64,000 bases of DNA from Bombyx mori. Lineage: Eukaryota > Arthropoda > Insecta > Lepidoptera > Bombycidae. The number at the start of each line of letters is the position of its first letter. Positions within the stretch are counted from its first letter, which is position 1. Location of the stretch: contig NC_085118.1 of NCBI RefSeq assembly GCF_030269925.1, positions 17,295,001 to 17,359,000 of the forward strand, in the 5' to 3' direction. The translations under genes were made by a program, and so were the position numbers. Below are positions 1-10,162 of the stretch, one piece after another. The notes below the pieces were generated by a model. That model was not told the origin of the DNA and ran no database searches. It saw only the letters and a list, made by a program, of their open reading frames with translations.

Positions 1-36
1 CGGCTGCCGACGCGGCAGGCGTTAGGGTTGCTATAC

Positions 37-139
37 TATGTATTTCATTAGAAAATTTGGTACTTGCCAGCGGGATTCGAACACCGGTGCATCGCTAGGT
101 ACAAATGCACGGGGCGTCTTATCTTTTAGGCCACGACGA
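37..139 (+). repeat. BMC1-like LINE 3' tail fragment
   Basis: The segment matches the last part of a longer repeat copy at 33345-33792: both run through a 'tatttcattagaaaa' block, 'gattcgaacaccggtgcatc' and 'ggccacgacga' (ggccatgacga in the longer copy). The family name BMC1 is from memory; the match between copies is seen directly. The element is truncated at the window edge side. Confidence 0.6.
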
Positions 140-909
140 AATTTGGAAATATATGAATATAATTCAGTAGTAGTTCCATTTTTCCATTAGAGGAAAGTCG
201 AAGGTATTACACCACCTAAGGTATTACACTATGAAGCCTAAACTTTTATAAATTTTGTTTTATAAAAGGTGATAGCGAAATTAAATGATGTTAATTAATT
301 TGAGACATAAATCCATTGGGATGAAATTAAATGAAACGAAATGTTATGGAATGAAATATGATCAAATATCAGTAAAATGATGGTTATTTGCTGAAACTTT
401 TGCAGTGGATTTTTTCGAAGATCCCAAGAAGCTACGCTCAGCAGCTTTGTTTCCTTTTTTCCATATTTGTACAATTTCACAGATACTAAGCGATTAATAA
501 ACCACCGTTATTACGTATTAAAACCTGAAGAAATATTAAATTCACAAAGTAAAAAAAACTAAACCAACTCGATCCTCGTGGGGCCAATATGCGACAATCT
601 ATAACATAGAATAAGGTCACACATAATTTAAATTAAGTTAGCTCCATAAATAAGCGAGTGCCTTGAGTAACGATATGGAACTAACAAGGTTGATAATTAA
701 TTTTAAAATTCTTGCTATGGTTTAGGTTCCCTTTGCGCGTCGAATTTGACAAGTCAAGAAAGCAACCGTTTCTGCTTTTTTATGACTTAAAATACCATAG
801 ATAATATTTTTAAGATACTGGAGGATTTGACACAATTTAATTGAGATTTGAGATTTTGTAATACCATTAGAATTGAAAGTTTGGAATTTTTTTATCCAAT
901 CACTGTAAA
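140..909. other. AT-rich upstream region of MRPS21
   Basis: No gene, RNA gene or clear repeat is recognisable. Short open frames on the minus strand (295-480, 722-937) have no family resemblance and the second overlaps the MRPS21 start. The MRPS21 promoter must lie here, but no TATA box or clear core motif stands out. Confidence 0.5.
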
Positions 910-1653
910 ATGCATCTGTCGCTGCGCCTATTATCAAATAGACATCCTTCTTTCATAGCTCGCACAGTGTTTGTACAAAACAACGATATTGACAATGCGT
1001 GTAGGTTGATCAACAGGATTATGGGTAAAGAAGGTCTTTTAGCTCAATACAGGCTCACTAGATACTACGAGAAGCCGTTTCAGGTATAAATATTGAAATT
1101 TTTTTATTGACAGAAAATCAAAGGTTTCCATCCATATTAAATACACATTCGTTATTTACATGTTAGATGTTGGTCAAGTAAATAAACTTTAACTGTAATT
1201 TTATTACAGAAACTCTTCATATTATGCAATAGTATTATTTATTAGTAGTTTACATTTTCGCAACATCGCCTTTATAACAACTTACAAACTTAAAAATTAC
1301 TTTTAACAGTCTGAGACTGTGAGGTTCATCTTATTATCTTTAGCATAAACAAAGCCATAAAAACTACTTTTGCATTACTCTTTCAAAACAATAAACAAAG
1401 CTCTGAATCTTTAATTTTATCTTTAATCTCTAATTATATTAAGTTGAAGACTGTTTTTATATTACCTGATCTGATTATGCTAGTGCTCAAATAAATAAAT
1501 ACTATTTGTTTATTAACACTTTTTTATTTCTTTCAGACTAGACGTCGAGTTAACCATGAAAAATGTAAGGCCATCTACAATGAAGATATGGAGAGAAAAA
1601 TACAATTTGTATTAAGAAAAAATAGACATGAACCCTTTCCAGGATGTTACTGA
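910..1653 (+). CDS. MRPS21: Mitochondrial ribosomal protein S21 (bS21m), two exons
   Basis: Exons 910-1083 and 1537-1653 (stop TGA 1651-1653) join in phase 0 across a GT-AG intron, donor CAG|gtataa and acceptor tttcag|ACT. The product is 96 aa. Residues 14-24 (SFIARTVFVQN) and the RYYEKP motif at 51-56 line up with human MRPS21 (FIARTVMVQ..., RRYYEKP), followed by an arginine-rich stretch, the CKAIYN helix and a C-terminal end PFPGCY like the human PWQGC. Bacterial S21 family proteins bind the small ribosomal subunit near the 3' end of the small rRNA; this one should act in the mitochondrial ribosome. The ATG at 910 gives a short basic N-terminus (MHLSLRLLSNRH) plausible for import, but an upstream start on another exon cannot be excluded. 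A polyadenylation signal follows at 1796. The neighbour oaf is convergent. Confidence 0.93.
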
Positions 1654-1795
1654 ATGAAAGATCAAATGTAAATAGTAGATTATAACCACTCATCATGTGA
1701 ATAATTGGGATAGACCTGCTTAAAAGTTGAAAAACATGACATTGTGAGAAAGACCTCTCCAAAAAACTCAATGTAAAAAAAAACTACGATTCCAG

Positions 1796-1801
1796 AATAA
1801 A
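1796..1801 (+). terminator. Polyadenylation signal AATAAA of MRPS21
   Basis: Canonical AATAAA 143 bases after the stop codon, in an A/T-rich stretch with several T-rich runs downstream. Cleavage would be expected about 10-30 bases further on. Confidence 0.65.
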
Positions 1802-2449
1802 AATTAAAGATATTTAAGATACCTAAACATCTAGAAAATTATACACAAACAAACATTGAAAATAATTACAACATAAAAAAACTTTTGAAAATGTGTCAGT
1901 TTGATATCTATTAATACTTTTTCTGTTATAGATTTTATATTTATTTTAAAGATACCTAGTACTTAGTAGTACCTTCTAAGAATCTGTCAGTCAGTGTCAG
2001 CTTCAGTGGTATGGTCCATAGTTAGGGCATATAAGAATATCTTTTTAGGAAGACTAGTAATGGATGTATAAGTGGGTGTAAAATTGTAATAAATAGATAT
2101 TTGATATTTTGTTTTATTTTTATTGGAATGACATGACAAATATTGGTTAAAACATGAGCAATGGAGGCTTTTAAGACTCTTAATTACCAAATATTTATGA
2201 AAACCATTTTATTTACTATTATTATTTGAAAATTTAATAATAGTAAAAATGTTACTTTTGCACCTTGAACTTGCAGGAACTTGTGTAAGTATGGTTCAAG
2301 GACTTGGTCCATAGGGTCTGTCACGTACAGTCTTAATACAGGGACCAAATATCATTGTCTGTCAGGGATGATGCTGAGGTACTTGTTCTTTGAAACGTAC
2401 AGTATGGGTTGGCCAAAGATTTTGATGCCGGTAATAAGAGTTGAAAAGA
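1802..2449. other. Intergenic DNA between MRPS21 and oaf
   Basis: AT-rich sequence with no recognisable gene. A minus-strand AATAAA (TTTATT at 2208-2213) could serve the convergent oaf transcript, about 630 bases beyond its stop, but nothing confirms use. Confidence 0.4.
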
Positions 2450-2600
2450 GATTTTTTTAACAAAAACTCTACAACTACAATAGGCAACCACCTTGTTCAC
2501 AGATGTGGCTCCAGACGACTTCTTCCTTTTCTTAACTCAAATTACCACTTTGCAGCACAACTTTTCATTCGTTTTTTAATTAACATTGAATTTGTAACAT
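2450..2600 (+). mobile_element. Mariner transposase relic (C-terminal catalytic part)
   Basis: One frame reads DVAPDDFFLF, a decayed version of the mariner signature (Y/S)PDLAP-D-x-F-L-F that contains the last catalytic aspartate. The DNA is very similar to the second relic around 60030-60110, so both derive from one family. Frameshifts and stops make it non-functional. Confidence 0.65.
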
Positions 2601-2842
2601 ACATAATATCTTCCGACCATCACCTGTACAACAGCGACCTGAGATGTACTTTCCAGTTTTACTGTTTGTATATATTCAAAAAGATTAAAAATGAAATAAA
2701 ACTGGCAAAAACAGTCCATTTACTCTTAACATAAAAACACATAGCAAAATATTTACATGATACTTAAAATAGAGATATTGTCTGATACATAAAGTTTCCA
2801 CATGATACAGAGCAGGGCGTCGCGCGGCGACCGCCTCCGCCG

Positions 2843-5800
2843 TCAGGCGCGGGTGGGGCAGGCGTCGCGGCGCCGCACGTAGTGGCGGTAGCGGTGGCAG
2901 CGGTGACACGTCTTGATGCCGCAGCGGTAACTCAACCCTCCCTGGGGCTTACCTTTGCAGTATTTCAAACCACAAGGATACCAATTTACGCATACCTGTA
3001 ACAAAACAACAACAGTTAGTAACATTTCTGTTTTTTCTATTGTCTAAACCAGTGATTATCAAACTTATTTCTTTTACCGCCCCCTTTGAAAATCAATTAT
3101 TTTTCAGCGCCCCCCATTTTTTATACACCCCTAAAACTTTACAACCACAATTTCATTAATTTAATTAATAAATGTTGTATTAATTTTAGTAAATGTAGTA
3201 CCACGTAGTACATAATTATGTATTTGTAGATGCTATTATTGTTTCTTCATATTATTATATGTCCATACATCGCTACAGAGCGTGTATTTATAAATTTTCA
3301 AAGTAAAAATGAATTCTTCTCATCAATATGTTTGTTTAAATTCAGAATTACCAAAATAAATTGCTAGTTCACTGTACTATTACTATGCTAATTTATTAGA
3401 ACGAAACTATTTTTGTTGAATATCTTTCTCATTAATATAAGATTCTCACCATAAGATAATTAAAAATTTATTAGCTAGAAATGGATCCTCCGAAAAGGAC
3501 CTCAGAAGGCGAATCAGTATGGCAAAAAGAGCTATGTCCCAAATGGACCGTGTTTGGGCGGACAGTAACATCTCGAGGAATACCAAAAATCAGCTCGTCA
3601 CCTCCCTCGTCTTTTCCATTTTTCTCTACGGCGCAGAGACTTGGACCCTCAAGAAAGCCGATCGCCAACGCATCGACGTGTTTGAGATGTGGTGCTAGAG
3701 GAAAATGCTCGGGATTCGTTGGACAGAACACAGAACCAACGAATCCATTCTTACCGAGCTCAAGATTCCAATGCGCCTCAGCACTACATGCGCGCGGAGA
3801 AGTTTCGAGATCTTTGGAGATATTGCCAGAAAGAGAGGTGACAATCTGGAAAAGCTGCTGGTAACAGGCAAGGTATGCGGGAGAAGGCACAGAGGTAGAA
3901 ATCCAATGCGCTGGTCGGACCAAATACGCTCCACTCTCAATATCTCAGTCCACGTTGCTATCCACACAGCCGAGAACAGGTAGTAATGGCGCAAGATGAT
4001 GCAGGAGAAAGTTATTAGAGGAGGCCACGACCCTCAGCACTGAGGATTATCGACGCAAGAAGGAAGGAAACTACGAAAAATAAATTAATATCATTTCGTA
4101 TTATAGACAAATATGGGTAATTTTTCATAGAATTTTAGTTTATAATTTAGAACTGGTTCAAATAAAAACCGCCGCCTAAGTCAGCGTTTTTATTATTTGT
4201 AATAATTAATATCTATACTAATATTATAAAGAGGAAAGATTTGTTTGTTTGTTTGTATTCAATAGGCTCCGAAACTACTTAGCCGATTTGAAAAATTCTT
4301 TCACTGTTTGGAAGCTTCACTATTCCTGAGTGACATAGGCTATAATCTTTTTTGAAAAAAATTAGGTATCCTTACTACAATTCCAATAATTTAACCCAAG
4401 GTGTAAAAAAAATTACCTAAAACCATCTCGCAAAAGGAGGCGGCGGGGCGCGCGAGAGATGCACAGGCCCGCCCCCGTCGAGCGGGGTCCAGGAAGACGG
4501 ATCTCGCCCAAGCCCTGGCCCTCGTAAGTGTTTCGGGTCTCCCTCACATGTCGGTCTGGGGACCGGCAAAGGGGGCCTAAGAAGACGACGTGCAAGCTGC
4601 TCTGCATACGTTTTACGTATGAGCATCCGGGTGATGGAAGGCTGACTATCCCCAACCCACCCTGGTTCTGACCCAGCGGGGTATTCCGTAGGATAGACCA
4701 TTCTAACCGGCGCCATCTAGGCGGGCTTCGGACAGCTTGCCGACCGAGAGGGCTGGTGGTCGTGGCGCCGACGACCGGCAGTCCGGCATCCCGAGGGGGA
4801 GGGTGATGGGAGAGATGTGCTCCGCACTAAACACTTCACTTTCCCCCCTTTGCCTTTTCATGAGCTCTGTCTCATGCGAGGTTTGGATGCTGGTTGTTGA
4901 GCGACAGGAGGTTTTAGTCGGTACGATTCCGACATGCCCCGCCCTCCATCCCCAGTGAAGGGCGGAAGCCCGGTGATTTCCGGCGAAAAAAAAAACGTGT
5001 GGCTCTCGGGCACTGCGGCGGTAAAGCTATTGCATAGCATTTTTTATGAACTTATGACATTATAATTAGACAATGATAATTTAATATTAAAACAATAATA
5101 AAACAAGACCACGCTATATTAAACCTTAATAAAGGCAAAACCTTAACTGTCCCCTTCACACTCATAAGCTAAACCGCGCGAGAGATGGGCAGACTTTTCA
5201 TGATTCGCATGCAGTGTGACATCACGCCACGCGCTCATTCACAAACACTACACAAGCGCAACGTGTGAATGTGTTGAACGCGAGCTACATGGTAGGCGAG
5301 GTAAGGGGTATTAGGTTTTTTCGTTATGGAATTTCATGATTCGGGCGCCGCGCTCAAGGCCCGCGATAAAAGCTATGCAATAGCTTAAAAATGTATGAAC
5401 TTATGTTTATGGACCTAGTGCTGTGTCTGTGAGAGTAGCACAAATTTGGTTTAAGCGTTTTCAATCCGGAAATTTTGATGTCAAAAATGCACGTCGCTCT
5501 GGTCGCCTTATTACGGATAAAATCGATGCCATTTTTGAAAAAGTGGGGCAAGATCGGCATATCAGTAGTTACAACGTAAGTGAAGAACTGGGAATTGACC
5601 ACAAAATAGTTATGGCGAAGAAACTTTTTCCCCAACCTGTTATTATATAGAAATAAAATAGTACAATGTTTGCAATAAGTGAGCTGTTTAGGCTTACTAT
5701 ACTATACTATTTGACATTGGACGGTAATGGGTAAATTGTAAAAAATAATAATCTAAGACAAGTTTTTGAACAATAATTATATACGTATTTCCATTTTATA

Positions 5801-8800
5801 TAAAAATTATGATTCTCACATCAGTAATTTCTTATAAAATGCTAGGAAAATGCTTTAAAATGCCCTTATGTTAGAAACAAGAAAGAAAGTAAAGAAAACC
5901 TCAATTTGTGTTAGTTTACGTATGTGTAATATTTTAAAACTCTGCATGGTAGTTTTTTTTCTAATCTTTAAAATAATTTCTGGTGCAATGTAATTAAGGT
6001 AAAATTGCTCTAATTTTTTAACTATCATCGATCATGTTCCGCAGAAACTTGTTACAACTTGATTGCGTATGGTGTGTGGGCTATCCTACGAAATCTATGT
6101 TAATTATTTTAAGTTTTTATAACATCATACAGGGTAAAAATCTAAACTAATTATTCGTTATTGTGTAGTAGGTGAGTTTTAATTTTAGTAAAATTTAAAA
6201 TACTATAAAGTAAATGAAATTACTAATTTTACAGCGCCCCCCTAACCCACATCAACGCCCCCCATTTTTTCGTGGGCCCCTTAACGCCCCCCTCTAGGTT
6301 TCAAACGCCCCCCAGGGGGCGTTATCGCCCACTTTGAGAAAGACTGGTCTAAACGCACGCACTGTATTTGTTCACGATTAGGTAGGATAGGCATATTATC
6401 ACACAGTTGAAGGTCCAGCATTTCTAGCATTACTAGGCCTAAAATCTGGTAGCCATTTAACGTAAAATGGTTTTGTAAGACTTTTTATAAGCGCAAGTAA
6501 GGAAGTCGATAAAATATCATACCTCCAAATGGCATATACAGTCTTTAGCGGGATCAGGTTCGGACACGCAGGCCGCTAGAGGAGTGCCCTCTGATACGTC
6601 TGAAGCGAGGGCGTGTGCAGGGAATGGAGTCACCACTGACGTGTATGATGATTGCTCTAAGCCTGATGATAGAAATTTATTTAAATTCGGGATTTTCTGC
6701 ATTCCTTGCAACATCTATTAGTGGACCCTATTCAAACCCAACCACATGCTTAACAGTTAAAAATTAAAAGGTAGAAATTCAACATTAACAACATCAAAAA
6801 CATCAAGAACACACCAAATATGGTGACATTGAGTGGGGCAAGCCGGGCAAGGCCTTTGGCTACCATGCTATAGCAGTTACTATCAATAACAAATTCATTT
6901 ATGAATTAAGCTTGTACAGGAGTGATTAAAACTTCGACCATCACATGTTAAAATAAACCATAACATTTATTTCTGTAGCTTCTGTTTATCACCCTCTGTA
7001 ATCTCTTAAACTTATGTTACCTACATCTGATCCTGGGACCTGACGAGATTACATTTGCTAGTTACAACCTACTTTTGTAGAATTATTACATGTGCTAATG
7101 CTCGTTTCTGAACCATCAAAGATTCTGAGTGTGTTATCTAAAGTGAATAGCTTAAAAAAACTAGTGCACAAGAGAAGCGTCCTACATTTTATCCTGTCGA
7201 TGGGAAGATGGAGTGTAGCGTACCTGGTCTGGGCGCCCATCGCGCCAAGTCCGCGGCTCGCAGGTAGAGCTGGTCCCGGGCGGGGCCACAGTGTCGGGCG
7301 GCGGCGGGAGACAGCAGCCGCGCGGCCCTGCCCGCCCAGGCGGTCGCGGTTGTCTGTCGCCAGCCTTTATCTTCTTCCGCCATTCGAACTGTGCCAGGGT
7401 TTTTCTGGGTCACCAAAATTGTGTTAGCAGGCATATCAATTTTTATTTGTGCCTCCTGAAGGCATTAACTTGAAGATTTAAAACAAAATTTCACAACTGC
7501 CCAGAAATCTCAATTTAAAATTTAATTTCTGATCTATTGCTGCTATTGCTATTGTGAGCAAAATTTTATTTCTTTATTCCATTTTATATTATGTATAAAT
7601 AATTTCATATACAGGTAATCCTCCTATAACATGATATTTTACAACACAGTTCCATTCTAACACCAAAAGAAAAATTCCCCAAACCCTCTTATAACACTGT
7701 ACTTCTGCAACACAACAATATATGGGAATAACCCAAATGTTACCGCTAATTTTTTATGTATAATAGGAAAAAAATTCATACAGGCATAGTATGCAAAAGT
7801 TTTATAGTATTCAAAGTATACATTTCATTCAGAAAAATTACTCCCCTTTATGGCTGGCTTCTAGTTTTATATAACCCGTTTTTACACAACAGGGACTTTG
7901 TAGGAATGTCTATCAGAACCTCCTATAATCTTAAATGGCATATTTATATATGCAATATTAAATTGCATATTTATATATGCAATATTAAATTGCATATTTA
8001 TATATGCAATATTAAATTGCATATTTATATATGCAATATTAAATTGCATATTTATATATGCAATTTCATAAATGTATATGTAATTTCAAATTTTAGTCAT
8101 ACTATAATCATGATTTACCTGTCTCAGCTTCGCCATAGCATCGGGAGTAATAAAATCTGCCTGTGCAGCATGTGTGAGGAAACACAGGGTCTGATGCCCA
8201 CTCTGGCCTAATTCCTCTTCACCTGGCAATATCAGCTTCATTGCTTCCACTTCCTGCAGTTTGATCAAGCAAAATTGTATTTATTCTTTTTCTATTGCTG
8301 AGTATGTAGGTGGTCTGCAATCTTCATGATGATAGGTCATCACCATTAATCATACAAATTAGCACTGCTGGAGAATTATACCTTACAAGCTCCAACCCGT
8401 GCTTGACACTTGTAACTTAAAGTCCACAGACACTAATATACTTACTTAGCACCAGGTTGTAGATTGGAGTGAAATAGTCATAATATATTAGAAAATCAAA
8501 GAAATTAACAAAACACTTAATCTCACAAATTGATGAGACCAATAATAATTTCAAGAAATAATGAAAGTTCAGCTCCAGATAGATCCTTGATACTAAACAT
8601 TGGTTTATGATGCTAAAACACAGAGTCATGTTTCAGACCGATTCACAAATAATTTCTCATACTGCATACAGGGTTCAAGTTTGAACAGCATGTTTATTTT
8701 AATTAGAAGTTAGTGGTCACGTATCACGAAAGTTTAAAAATACATTGTGCATTGAGTTTAGTCTGAAAGTAGCTTATTTTCACTTATACTAACATTTGTA

Positions 8801-9182
8801 AAATCAACAAGTTGCGATACATATACTCCATCCAGTCGCATGAACTCTAATGTAATAGTGTCTTCGGAGACGTTCGCCGTTATATTCTCCTGCATAACGT
8901 CGCCACCCTGTAACACAAACGAAAAATATTGAGAATTCAGTCTTACTAAGCACTAGTCATTGTGGTTCCATGAATTAGTACTGCATTTTTATCATTGAAT
9001 TTACCATATTTAAAATTTATCTGAAGGAATTAATTTTCTGTTTAACGGTTGTCTAAATAAAACATTAAATTGATTAAAAGACAATTTATTCTTACCTGAT
9101 TCCTAACATTTATAAGAAGTTGAAGATTAGTTGCGGGGATTAAAAAACACGTAAAAATTATTTTACTTGCTATTATTCGCAT
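2843..9182 (-). CDS. oaf: Out at first protein (secreted), six exons
   Basis: Coding exons on the minus strand, in transcript order: 9182-9096, 8907-8794, 8253-8119, 7404-7224, 6704-6523, 2995-2843 (stop TGA). Phases agree throughout (0,0,0,1,0) and the product is 283 aa, near the human OAF length. Residues 1-20 form a hydrophobic signal peptide (MRIIASKIIFTCFLIPA). Next come LLINVRNQGGDVMQENITAN, then EAMKLILPGEEELGQ and DFITPDAMAKLRQ, all hallmarks of the OAF family. The last exon is cysteine-rich, with WYPCGLKYC and RCGIKTC at residues 238-264. OAF is a secreted protein named in Drosophila, where it lies near dpp; its molecular role is poorly known. The exon 5 acceptor (ttgcaag|GA) has a weak pyrimidine tract but is the only site that keeps the frame open. 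Intron 5 carries the hAT element, intron 3 the 27-bp tandem repeat. The gene is divergent from WDR26. Confidence 0.92.
3042..3049. repeat. Left 8-bp target-site duplication of hAT element
   Basis: GTCTAAAC directly precedes the element terminus CAGTGATTATC and is repeated exactly at 6347-6354 after the other terminus. An exact 8-bp duplication is the signature of hAT-superfamily insertion. Confidence 0.85.
3440..4085 (+). mobile_element. RTE-type LINE relic (reverse transcriptase C-terminus)
   Basis: Across shifted frames the plus strand encodes SLVFSIFLYGAETWTLKKAD, then MLGIRWTEHRTNESIL and NPMRWSDQIRSTL, typical of the thumb/C-terminal region of insect RTE or BovB-like reverse transcriptases. 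A stop after FEMWC and at least one frameshift show it is dead. A homologous fragment lies on the minus strand at 32875-33075. Confidence 0.75.
4212..4400 (+). mobile_element. Partial Helitron (5' end, TCTATACTAATATTATAAAG type)
   Basis: Starts with A|TCTATACTAATATTATA and continues through TTTGTTTGTTTGTTTG and 'ccgatttgaaaaattcttt', the same order as the complete inverted copy at 42980-43203. The characteristic 3' end (GGGCGGGTCGCTAG) is absent. The Helitron assignment rests on the TC...CTAG ends of the complete copy. Confidence 0.6.
4425..5040. mobile_element. GC-rich block, probable retroelement untranslated region
   Basis: About 600 bases of sharply higher GC than the surroundings, without a sustained frame resembling a known protein. 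It ends at an A-run (4985-4995) and a palindromic AAAGCTATTGCATAGC stretch that recurs inverted at 5372-5388. I read it as the 3' region of a site-specific-type non-LTR element, by style only. Confidence 0.35.
5415..5650 (+). pseudogene. Mariner transposase N-terminal fragment
   Basis: An open frame of about 75 codons reads SVRVAQIWFKRFQSGNFDVK, then RRSGRLITDKID and ISSYNVSEELGIDHK, the paired helix-turn-helix DNA-binding region of mariner transposases. The catalytic DDD domain is missing, so it cannot be active. It sits inside the larger hAT element in oaf intron 5. Confidence 0.85.
6347..6354. repeat. Right 8-bp target-site duplication of hAT element
   Basis: GTCTAAAC, identical to 3042-3049, immediately after the right terminus ...AAAGACTG. 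Confidence 0.85.
7931..8065. repeat. 27-bp tandem repeat, five units, each a hairpin
   Basis: Five near-identical 27-bp units begin at 7931, 7958, 7985, 8012 and 8039. Each contains TTGCATAT and ATATGCAA separated by four bases, a perfect 8-bp inverted repeat (first unit with one change). It lies in oaf intron 3, just 54 bases past the exon 3 donor (at 8118). Confidence 0.9.
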
Positions 9183-10162
9183 TTTTACAATTTTTCGTAT
9201 AAAGTTTTAAAATCTTATTCTTATGCACCTAAGTCAAAACATTTTATTTTTAATTTTTGGGGCATTTTTTTGACATTATGTATGATGTTTATAAGATGGC
9301 TAAGGAAATTTCGTACTGTATACCGATCATTCTTAATCATCTTTTAATATATATATTTTTTAAACTAGTGAGAATAAATTTAATCTATTTTTTACAAAGA
9401 AATATAATTAAAACAAAGTCTTTTATATTATCATAAAAAAAAATCTTAACAAAATTCATAAACTGAACGTTACGGTTGACGCAGTATTTCGAAAACATAA
9501 TTTATTTAGACTTAATGTGGTGTCAATAGTTTCTTAATTATTGTTTCAGATAATTAGCATTTTCAAGAATTGTGTGGTTTTTGGTTTTTAATCTATTTTC
9601 GTATATTGATTATGAAAATTTCGTTATTTGTGTTTAGACACAAACCAATTCGGATAATTTTCTTTTTGAGGTCACTCCACATTACAACACAACTGCCCGA
9701 TACGCAACCGAACAAAACACGAACGTCACCCGAATCGTAAAGAAGGCGAATTGCAAAGAAAGACAATCAAGACAATAAAGACAGCTGTCGCCCTGTCGCA
9801 TCATTTTCAGCTGATTTTTGTGTACTCATCACGCTGGTCACGAAATCCTGCTCAAGGTTCTTCAAAACCGAAGTCGTATAACGTTATTAACAGTAAAGCT
9901 AGAATCAGGTGCAAGGTCGAAAAGCAAGGACAAGACGGAGTGGACATTTTGCAGCGTCGAACAAAAGGAGATGGTTGAGTGAGTGCGGGTGGTGGAGGGC
10001 GTGACGTCACTTGAAGGCAGCGTCTTGGCCGATGCGGTGGACGCGCCGGTGATCTTGGGGCGCGCACTCGCGGGCAGCCTGGCCTCCAGTGAGTCGGGAG
10101 ACGAGGGCGCAGGGCACCGGCCGCCGCGCAAGCGGACCCGCAGGCTGTCTCCGCCCGCGGCC
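9183..10162. promoter_or_regulatory. Divergent oaf / WDR26 intergenic promoter region
   Basis: About 980 bases separate the two start codons, so both promoters must lie here unless one gene has a distant 5' exon. The oaf side is AT-rich with no clear TATA. The WDR26 side becomes GC-rich from about 9980 and holds a palindromic CRE-like site. The short frame at 9751-9978 has no recognisable homology. Confidence 0.55.
10001..10010. promoter_or_regulatory. Palindromic CRE-like site GTGACGTCAC
   Basis: Contains the full CREB/ATF consensus TGACGTCA within a 10-bp perfect palindrome, 153 bases upstream of the WDR26 start codon. Function is inferred from the motif alone. Confidence 0.5.

Larger units (their letters stand above)
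3050..6346. mobile_element. hAT-like DNA transposon with nested insertions, in oaf intron 5
   Basis: The left end reads CAGTGATTATCAAACTTATT and the inverted right end CAGTCTTTCTCAAAGTGGGC, imperfect terminal inverted repeats starting with CAGT, flanked by the identical 8-bp duplications GTCTAAAC. Subterminal C-rich tracts ('gcgccccccattttt') occur near both ends, at 3105-3122 and 6233-6326. No hAT transposase frame is recognisable, so it is non-autonomous or decayed. Its interior holds an RTE-type LINE relic, a partial Helitron, a GC-rich retroelement block and a mariner fragment. Total 3297 bp. Confidence 0.82.

Noticed and set aside
3481..3864. 127-codon plus-strand frame
   Set aside because: It is an out-of-frame reading of the RTE reverse-transcriptase relic; the true coding line is in other frames with stops.
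9983..10162. Upstream non-ATG extension of WDR26 exon 1
   Set aside because: The frame is open back to a TGA at 9980 but contains no ATG before 10163. Without transcript data a GTG start in an animal gene is not supported. The basic stretch RKRTRR in it leaves a spliced upstream exon possible.
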